This document shows, one piece after another, positions 6,766-11,891 of a stretch of DNA of 11,891 nt. The stretch is taken from NCBI GenBank assembly GCA_035293045.1, contig DATDOY010000163.1, positions 1 through 11,891 of the forward strand, given 5' to 3'. The position numbers and the translations under genes were made by a program. Below the pieces are notes generated by a model. That model searched no databases and had not been told where the DNA came from. It saw only the letters and a program-made list of their open reading frames with translations. Position 1 is the first letter of the stretch. Each line of letters begins with the position of its first letter. This DNA comes from DATDOY01 sp035293045. Lineage in GTDB: Bacteria; Actinomycetota; Acidimicrobiia; IMCC26256; JACPCJ01.

Positions 6766-7829
6766 GGCCCGGTGGGAATCAGCCCCGGCGGGAGTTCCCC
6801 GACCGGGGCGGTCTCGTCGCCCCCAGCGGGTAGGCCGTCGGGCGGCGCGGGTGCCACCAGCGGCACGCACGCCGGCCCGTCGATGCCGATCTCGAACGTG
6901 CAGTACTTCGGGTTGACGGTGATGTCGGCGCGCTCGAGCTGGGCCAGGAACTCCTCCTGGATTCGCTGCTGCGATCCCGACGTCGCCTCCTGTTCGAGCT
7001 CAGGCCGCACGTCCTCGAACGACCTGACCTCGCGCTTGGCCACCTTGATGATGTGGAAGCCGAACTGGGTCGCGATCGGCCCCGACGCGACGTCGAGGGG
7101 CACTGTGAAGATCTCGCTGTCGAGCGGCTCGACGCCGAGGCCGCCGCGCGGGTTGCACCCCAAATCGCCCCCCTGCTGCGCCACGGGATCGATCGACTTG
7201 GCCCCCGCCACCGTGGCGAAGTCGGCCCCCGCGTCGAGCTCGGCCTTGACCGCGGCCGCTTCCTCAGCCGTCGCGAGCGTGATGATCGACGTGCAGGCCT
7301 GGAGCAGGTCCGTCCCCCGGGCGTCGTAGATCTCGCGAAGTTCGTCCTCGGTGGGGGCGCCACCGAGGTGATCGAACACTGCCTGTTGGAGGGCGTTGCG
7401 CTCGACGAGACGGCGGCGGAACCACGCGGGGAGCGTCTGCCAGTTCTTCTCCCCGCCGAACTGTTCGATGAACGCCTGCTCCTGCTCGCGCCGTTGGTCG
7501 ACGCCGGCGGTGATGTCTTCCCGGGCCGCGATCTCGATGATCACCTGATGGAAGATGAGGTTCGAGAGCCAGTTCGACGCCGCGCCCGCCGTGACCGCGC
7601 CGCGTCCGGGATCACCGAACGAGGGGTCGACGTTCTTGATCGCCTCGTTGGTGCTGAGCACGTCGAGCTCTTCGATCAGAAACCGCTCGCTGATCTCGTG
7701 GCCGTTGACGCGAGCCGCGTAATTGCCCGATCCCGAGTAGGCGGCCGCGGTGATGGCGACCAACAGGGCGCCGACGAGCGCGGCGACGCCGAGGAGAACG
7801 GTGCGGGTGGTGAGCGCGGACGGGTTCAC
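6762..7829 (-). CDS. Membrane-anchored or exported parvulin-type peptidyl-prolyl isomerase (SurA/PrsA-like)
   Basis: This 355-residue protein starts with an uncleaved-anchor or signal-like segment (about 11-30, VLLGVAALVGALLVAITAAA) with no lipobox cysteine. A SurA_N/PrsA-like helical chaperone region follows (about 38-170: NGHEISERFLIEELD, PAWFRRRLVERNALQQAV, TEDELREIYDA). A PpiC rotamase domain lies at about 178-266, with GADFATVA, QQGGDLGCNPRGG and TQFGFHIIKV. It probably folds secreted proteins outside the membrane. C179 and C225 flank the rotamase fold and C310 and C321 lie in the tail, so two disulfides are possible (inference). The last 30 residues are rich in Pro and Gly. The GTG at 7829 overlaps the mfd stop (GTGA), which supports this start over longer readings that run inside mfd. 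The stop overlaps the mazG start. Confidence 0.88.
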   Translation of the reverse strand: MNPSALTTRTVLLGVAALVGALLVAITAAAYSGSGNYAARVNGHEISERFLIEELDVLSTNEAIKNVDPSFGDPGRGAVTAGAASNWLSNLIFHQVIIEIAAREDITAGVDQRREQEQAFIEQFGGEKNWQTLPAWFRRRLVERNALQQAVFDHLGGAPTEDELREIYDARGTDLLQACTSIITLATAEEAAAVKAELDAGADFATVAGAKSIDPVAQQGGDLGCNPRGGLGVEPLDSEIFTVPLDVASGPIATQFGFHIIKVAKREVRSFEDVRPELEQEATSGSQQRIQEEFLAQLERADITVNPKYCTFEIGIDGPACVPLVAPAPPDGLPAGGDETAPVGELPPGLIPTGP

Positions 7830-10800
7830 GATGCGCCGGATCGTAGCGACGGCTGCGCCTCGGGCTCGGCCTCGGGGGCGGCCCCGGCCTCGGGTGGGAT
7901 CAACTCGGTCAGCAGGGCCCGCACGCGGTCGAGTTGGGCGACGATCTCCTCGGGATCGTCTTCGCGCCCGGGCCGCAGGCCCCCCTTGGACGGCGTCGCC
8001 ACCGACGTCACGATGTCGAACCCCGCGTCCCGCTGCTTCACCTGTTCCTTCACGACCGCGTCGCGGGCGAGGCGTTGGAGGCGGACGAGCTGGGACTGGC
8101 TGAGCGCGAGGGGTCCGAACCTCGCCATGCCCCCTCGGAGCTGGAAGTCGGAAATGCCGAGGCGCGCGCACTCGGCGCGGATGCGCGCCACCTCGAGCAG
8201 GGCCTCGGCCTGCTCCGGCGGCGGCCCGAAGCGGTCGTTCCACTCGGTGCGGACGTCGTCGACGTCGGCGGCCGACGCGACCGCGGCGAGGCGGCGATAG
8301 GCCTCCATCCGGACGTCGTCACGCGAGACGTAGTCGCGAGGCAGGTGGGCGTCGAGCGGAATGTCGATGTTGATCTCGACCGGCTCGGGGATGGGCTCGC
8401 CCTTGAGGTCGGCGACGGCCTCGGTGACCATCTGGCAGTAGAGGTCGAACCCGACGGCGGCGATGTGACCGCTCTGGGCCTCGCCGAGGAGGTTGCCGGC
8501 GCCGCGAATCTCGAGGTCGCGCATGGCGATGCGGAACCCCGACCCGAGATCGGTGAACTCGCCGATGGTCTTCAGCCGCTCGTAGGCCTCCTCGGTGAGC
8601 TTCCGGTCCTTGGGGTAGAGGAGATACGCGTAGGCCCGCTGGCCCGCCCGCCCGACCCGCCCGCGCAACTGGTACATCTGCGAGAGGCCCAAAAGATCGG
8701 AGCGGTCGACGACGAGGGTGTTGACCGTCGGCATGTCGATGCCGCTCTCGATGATGGTGGTGCACACGAGGACGTCGTACTCCCGCTCCCAGAAGTCGAG
8801 GACGATGCGCTCGAGCGTCCCTTCGTCCATCTGCCCGTGGGCGACGCACACCCGCGCCTCGGGGACCAGCTCGCGGATCCCCGCGGCGATGTGCTCGATG
8901 TCCTGCACGCGGTTGTGCACGACGAACACCTGGCCCTCGCGGAGCAGTTCTCGCCGGATGGCCTCGGCGATGGCGCGGTCGTCGCGCTCGCCCACGTAGG
9001 TGAGGATGGGCTGGCGCCCCACCGGCGGCGTGTTGACGAGGGAGAGGTCGCGGATGCCCGTCACCGCCATCTCCAGCGTGCGCGGGATCGGCGTGGCCGA
9101 CAGCGTGAGCACGTCGACGTTGGTGCGGAGCTGCTTCATGCGCTCCTTGTGCTTGACGCCGAAGCGCTGCTCTTCGTCGATGACCAGCAGGCCGAGGTTC
9201 TTGAACACCACGTCCTGCGAGAGGAGGCGGTGGGTACCGATCACGATGTCGACGACGCCGTCGGCCACCCCTTGCACGACCTGCTTTTGCTCCTTGGCCG
9301 ACAAGAAGCGCGACAGCATCTCCACCCGGATCGGATAGTTGGCGAGGCGCTCGCGAAACGTCTGCGCGTGCTGCGTGGCGAGCAGCGTGGTCGGCACGAG
9401 GATCCCGACCTGCCGGCCGTCCTGCACCGCCTTGAACGCGGCCCGCAACGCGACCTCCGTCTTGCCGTAGCCGACGTCGCCGCATACGAGGCGGTCCATC
9501 GGGACGATCTGTTCCATGTCGGCCTTCACGTCGTCGATGGCGCGCTGTTGGTCGGGGGTTTCCTCGAATGGGAACGCCGATTCGAACTCGCGCTGCCATG
9601 GCGTGTCTTCGGGGAAGGCGTGGCCCTCGACGGCGAGACGGCGGCGGTAGAGGTCGACGAGTTCCTGGGCGATCTCTTGCACGGCCGCCTTGGCCTTGGC
9701 GCGCTGGCGCTCCCATTCGGCGCCGCCGAGGCGATGCAGGCTGGGCGAGTCGGCGCCCGTGTAGCGGCGGATGAGGTGGACCTGGTCGGTCGGGATGTAG
9801 AGCTTGTCGTCGCCTCGGTATTCGAGCAGGAGGTAGTCGCGCTCGACGCCGCCGACCGTGCGCGTGACCATGCCCGCGTAGCGCCCGACCCCGTGCTGGT
9901 GATGGACGACGTGGTCGCCGGGCGCGAGGTCGTCTTGGAACTGCTGGTCGCGCCGCGACGCCGGCCGCGCCTTGCGGTGGGTGCGGCGGCGCCCCGTGAG
10001 GTCGGGCTCGGCGACGACGGCGAGTTTGATCGACGAGAGGAGAAACCCCCGCTCCATCGGCGCGGCGACGACGGGGACGGCGACGCCTTCCTCGGAGAGC
10101 ACTTGACGCAGGCGGGCCGCTGAGCCCTCGCCGTCGGCGGCGACCACCACGTGGTAGCCGGCCTTGAGGAGATCGCGCATCCGCTCGGCGAGGGCCTCGG
10201 CGTCGCCCGACACGGGGGCGAAGAGGCCGGCGTCGAGCGTCGGGGTCGACGGCCCTTCCGGCGCCGCGAGCACCGTGACCGCGTCGGTGGTGGTCCGAGC
10301 GAGGAGCCGGTCGAAGGGCAGCGACAACCGCGGGAAGGTCTCGCCGGGCGCCGCGCCCCAGGTGCTCGCGAGGGCGTCGGCCAACGCTTCCTCGTCGTCG
10401 AGAAGTTCCTGCGCCCGGTCGCGCATGCGCTTGGGTTCGACGAGCAGGGTGAGCGCGCGGTCAGGGAGGAGATCAGGGAGCAAGTGCTCCTGGTCGCCGA
10501 GCCACGGCAGCCACGACTCCATGCCGTCGAAGATCTGCCCTTCGGCGAGGCGCTCCCATTGCTCTTTGCCCCACGGCAGCTCGTCGGTCAGCGCCGCGGC
10601 GCGCGCCCGCACCTCGGCGGTCGGGAGCAGCTCGCGGCACGGGAAGATCTCGACGCGTTCGAGCGCTTCCTCGGCGCGCTGGTCGGCGATCGAGAAGGCC
10701 TGGAGGCGGTCGACCTCGTCTCCCCACAGGTCGATGCGCACGGGGTGGTCCCACCCGCTCGGCTGCGGGGCCGACGGAAACACGTCAACGATCGATCCGC

Positions 10801-11359
10801 GGACCGCGATCTCCCCCCGCGCCTCGACTTGGTACTCGCGGCGGTAGCCGGCGTTGACAAGACGCTCGACGAGCTCGTCGCGATCGATGGTGGCGCCGCG
10901 CTCGATGATGACGGGCTCGATGTCTTCGACGTGGGGTCCGAGTCGCTGCACGAGGGCTCGGACCGGTGCGACCACCACCGCCGGAAGGGCGTCGCCGGCC
11001 TGCTCCCCCTGGCGCAGCCGCCACATCACCCGGAGGCGGCGCCCCATCGTCTCGATCTGCGGCGACACGCGTTCGAAGGGCAGCGTCTCCCACGCCGGGA
11101 ACTCCTCGACGGCCGCTTCGCCGAGGAAGGCCTTCACGTCGTGGGTGAGGCGGTCGGCCTCGGCCTGGGTGGCCACGGCGACGAGGATCGGCCGGCGGTG
11201 GGTGAGCCGGGCGAGGGCGGCGATGAGGACGGCCCGCGGCGGGTCGGGCACCGCCACCACCGGCGCCGTGCCGGCGATCAGCCCCGTGACGATCGGGTCC
11301 TCCCGCAGGAGGTCCGGCAGCGTGAAGAGGTTGGACTGGTTCGGGGTGGGCTTGGCCAT
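7826..11359 (-). CDS. mfd: Transcription-repair coupling factor
   Basis: This 1177-residue protein is a complete Mfd. It recognises RNA polymerase stalled at DNA damage, pushes it off and recruits UvrA. Visible parts are a UvrB-like N-terminal module (about 35-350, with FPAWETLPFERVSPQ and GSIVDVFPS), the RNA-polymerase-interacting CarD-like domain from about 476 (DDLAPGDHVVHHQHGVGRYA), and the DNA translocase at about 580-980. The translocase has FEETPDQQRAIDDVKADME, Walker A GDVGYGKTE with K633, Walker B DEEQ at 728-731, TLSATPIPRTLEMA, TTIIESGIDMP and QLRGRVGRAG at 897-906. The C-terminal TRCF domain starts near 1000 (HLPRDYVSRDDVRMEAYRRL). A Pro/Glu/Ala-rich tail ends the protein. The ATG at 11359 has GGAG two bases away, which is close. 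The longer open frame upstream lacks family similarity. The stop overlaps the isomerase GTG. Confidence 0.98.
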   Translation of the reverse strand: MAKPTPNQSNLFTLPDLLREDPIVTGLIAGTAPVVAVPDPPRAVLIAALARLTHRRPILVAVATQAEADRLTHDVKAFLGEAAVEEFPAWETLPFERVSPQIETMGRRLRVMWRLRQGEQAGDALPAVVVAPVRALVQRLGPHVEDIEPVIIERGATIDRDELVERLVNAGYRREYQVEARGEIAVRGSIVDVFPSAPQPSGWDHPVRIDLWGDEVDRLQAFSIADQRAEEALERVEIFPCRELLPTAEVRARAAALTDELPWGKEQWERLAEGQIFDGMESWLPWLGDQEHLLPDLLPDRALTLLVEPKRMRDRAQELLDDEEALADALASTWGAAPGETFPRLSLPFDRLLARTTTDAVTVLAAPEGPSTPTLDAGLFAPVSGDAEALAERMRDLLKAGYHVVVAADGEGSAARLRQVLSEEGVAVPVVAAPMERGFLLSSIKLAVVAEPDLTGRRRTHRKARPASRRDQQFQDDLAPGDHVVHHQHGVGRYAGMVTRTVGGVERDYLLLEYRGDDKLYIPTDQVHLIRRYTGADSPSLHRLGGAEWERQRAKAKAAVQEIAQELVDLYRRRLAVEGHAFPEDTPWQREFESAFPFEETPDQQRAIDDVKADMEQIVPMDRLVCGDVGYGKTEVALRAAFKAVQDGRQVGILVPTTLLATQHAQTFRERLANYPIRVEMLSRFLSAKEQKQVVQGVADGVVDIVIGTHRLLSQDVVFKNLGLLVIDEEQRFGVKHKERMKQLRTNVDVLTLSATPIPRTLEMAVTGIRDLSLVNTPPVGRQPILTYVGERDDRAIAEAIRRELLREGQVFVVHNRVQDIEHIAAGIRELVPEARVCVAHGQMDEGTLERIVLDFWEREYDVLVCTTIIESGIDMPTVNTLVVDRSDLLGLSQMYQLRGRVGRAGQRAYAYLLYPKDRKLTEEAYERLKTIGEFTDLGSGFRIAMRDLEIRGAGNLLGEAQSGHIAAVGFDLYCQMVTEAVADLKGEPIPEPVEINIDIPLDAHLPRDYVSRDDVRMEAYRRLAAVASAADVDDVRTEWNDRFGPPPEQAEALLEVARIRAECARLGISDFQLRGGMARFGPLALSQSQLVRLQRLARDAVVKEQVKQRDAGFDIVTSVATPSKGGLRPGREDDPEEIVAQLDRVRALLTELIPPEAGAAPEAEPEAQPSLRSGAS

Positions 11360-11417
11360 GGCTCCGGGCGCGCGTTGATGCCCCCAATCCGCTCGGACCG
11401 GGGGTGTGTCGTCGCAG

Positions 11418-11423
11418 AGTCTA
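11418..11423 (-). promoter_or_regulatory. Candidate -10 box upstream of mfd
   Basis: The 74-bp gap between the 79-residue gene and mfd holds TAGACT (11423-11418, minus strand), a TANNNT match about 59 bases before the mfd ATG. No clear -35 box is present at the right distance. It could drive the mfd operon, but read-through from the upstream small gene is equally possible. Confidence 0.25.
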
Positions 11424-11433
11424 CGGACCGCGT

Positions 11434-11673
11434 CTAGCGCGGGGAATCCGGTCCGCGGTTCGGGTGGCGAGGATCGGTCCCCGGGCTGAAGCGATCCGCT
11501 GAGCGCCTGCGGCCCCGGAACGGAATCCAAAACCCGCTGAGAAAGCCCCCGACCAAGCCCGCGGCCTCGTCGCGCTCCTCGCGCCGACGCATCCTCCGAT
11601 ACGCGCGGTTGGTCCGCGCGATCTCGCGAGTGATCTCCGCCTTCTCCTCGGGTTTCTCGGGCACCTCGGCCAT
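11434..11673 (-). CDS. Small basic protein of unknown function
   Basis: I do not recognise this 79-residue reading frame. Its first half is strongly charged and probably helical (EKPEEKAEITREIARTNRAY followed by RRMRRREERDEA). A short less polar segment follows (AAGLVGGFLSGFWIPF, about 37-52), then a basic, proline-rich tail (RGRRR, then RHPNRGPDSPR). The middle segment is too short and glycine-rich to call a membrane span with confidence, though a peripheral or hairpin membrane contact is possible. The ATG at 11673 has GGAG five bases upstream. Two in-frame alternatives at 11691 and at 11706 (GTG) would add 6 or 11 residues. Codons mostly end in G or C like the neighbours. It lies 74 bp before mfd on the same strand. 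It could be a real lineage-specific gene or a chance frame in GC-rich DNA. Confidence 0.5.
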   Translation of the reverse strand: MAEVPEKPEEKAEITREIARTNRAYRRMRRREERDEAAGLVGGFLSGFWIPFRGRRRSADRFSPGTDPRHPNRGPDSPR

Positions 11674-11787
11674 CACGACTCCGACCTCCATCACTCTTGC
11701 GCCCACGCGGACGCGACGTCACCGCGCTCAACGTCTTCCCCTCCCCGACCACGCGCCCACCGCTCGGCGAAGGCGCGCCCACCCCCC
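11674..11787. other. Intergenic stretch with three copies of an 8-base word
   Basis: Between the HNH-like gene and the small gene there is no coding frame I can support. The plus strand carries GCGCCCAC at 11699-11706, 11753-11760 and 11775-11782. The last two lie in a 10-base direct repeat, CGCGCCCACC, with a 22-base period (11752-11761 and 11774-11783). The first copy falls over the 5' end of the longest version of the small gene. No -10/-35 pair and no hairpin with a T-run is clear. The repeat may be a remnant, a protein-binding site or chance. Confidence 0.2.
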
Positions 11788-11891
11788 TCATTTCCGCCGC
11801 CTCGGGGGCTCCTTGCCGAGCAACCCCTTGCGGCGGTCCTGCTCGGTCTTGCGCGCGTGGCAGGGCCAGCACCGCCTCGCCAGGTTGCGAT
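11788..11891 (-). CDS. HNH endonuclease-like protein, C-terminal end (partial at window edge)
   Basis: The minus strand gives 33 codons ending at TGA (11790-11788). They read RNLARRCWPCHARKT and then a basic tail with EQDRRKGLLGKEPPRRRK. The NL-x-x-x-C-x-x-C-H-x-x-KT pattern is the end of the HNH nuclease fold: the second Cys pair with His and a Lys-Thr that usually close the zinc-supported beta-beta-alpha metal motif. The first half of the domain, including the catalytic His, lies beyond the right edge. Many actinomycete HNH proteins are stand-alone housekeeping-like proteins of unknown target or the tails of DUF222-HNH proteins, so its role cannot be told. It is upstream of and on the same strand as the small gene, 114 bp away. 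Confidence 0.65.
   Translation of the reverse strand, partial: RNLARRCWPCHARKTEQDRRKGLLGKEPPRRRK

Noticed and set aside
5605..7329. A 574-codon plus-strand open frame antisense to mazG and the isomerase gene
   Set aside because: It crosses two real, coupled genes and changes composition at their boundary; no domain is visible.
7934..10123. A 729-codon plus-strand open frame antisense to mfd
   Set aside because: It lies wholly inside mfd, has no recognisable domain, and its composition (runs of Glu, Val, Leu, Asp, Arg, Gly) is what the complement of GC-rich codons gives. The mfd frame is complete and conserved.
10151..11437. A 428-codon plus-strand open frame antisense to the 5' part of mfd
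   Set aside because: Same reason: shadow of a conserved gene in high-GC DNA, no family resemblance.
11360..11872. N-terminal extension of mfd to 11872
   Set aside because: The added residues have no Mfd similarity and overlap the small gene and the HNH-like frame. The ATG at 11359 starts at the expected N terminus.

Overview
The window is very GC-rich (about 70% by eye), densely packed bacterial chromosome. Its gene content and order point to an actinomycete (Actinomycetota). The run mfd - mazG - eno - ftsB/divIC-like - DUF501 - ppx matches, from memory, the order around Rv1020-Rv1026 of Mycobacterium tuberculosis. Oligoribonuclease and leaderless-type promoters also fit that phylum. The class cannot be fixed from sequence alone; a deep-branching lineage such as Acidimicrobiia is a guess.

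Layout from left to right. (1) At 1-493, minus strand, lies the N-terminal part of an acetyl-CoA-synthetase-like AMP-forming ligase, cut by the window edge. (2) At 519-1073, plus strand, lies oligoribonuclease (orn). The 25 bp between these two divergent starts appear to hold two overlapping -10 boxes, each placed for a leaderless transcript. (3) From 1089 to 11359 all genes are on the minus strand and read right to left: mfd, an exported parvulin-type prolyl isomerase, a tetrapyrrole-methylase-like/MazG fusion, enolase, an FtsB/DivIC-like division protein, a DUF501 protein, an Ppx/GppA phosphatase, and an alanine/serine-glyoxylate-type aminotransferase. Five of the seven junctions are 4-base ATGA or GTGA stop/start overlaps. 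The exceptions are mazG-eno, where a 66-bp gap carries a plausible eno promoter, and ftsB-DUF501, with 34 bp. (4) Upstream of mfd are a 79-residue protein of unknown function and the last 33 codons of an HNH-endonuclease-like protein running off the right edge.

Together the minus-strand genes form a housekeeping block: transcription-coupled repair (Mfd), envelope folding (isomerase), nucleotide-pool cleaning (MazG), glycolysis (enolase), septum assembly (FtsB), and polyphosphate/(p)ppGpp turnover (Ppx). An aminotransferase is appended at the end.

I found no tRNA, rRNA, CRISPR array, insertion sequence, phage gene or defence system, and no convincing undescribed system. The points most worth a second look are the divergent leaderless promoter, the domain layout of the MazG fusion, the isomerase lying between mfd and mazG, and the small unknown gene before mfd. 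The long open frames antisense to mfd, mazG and eno look like GC-driven shadows.
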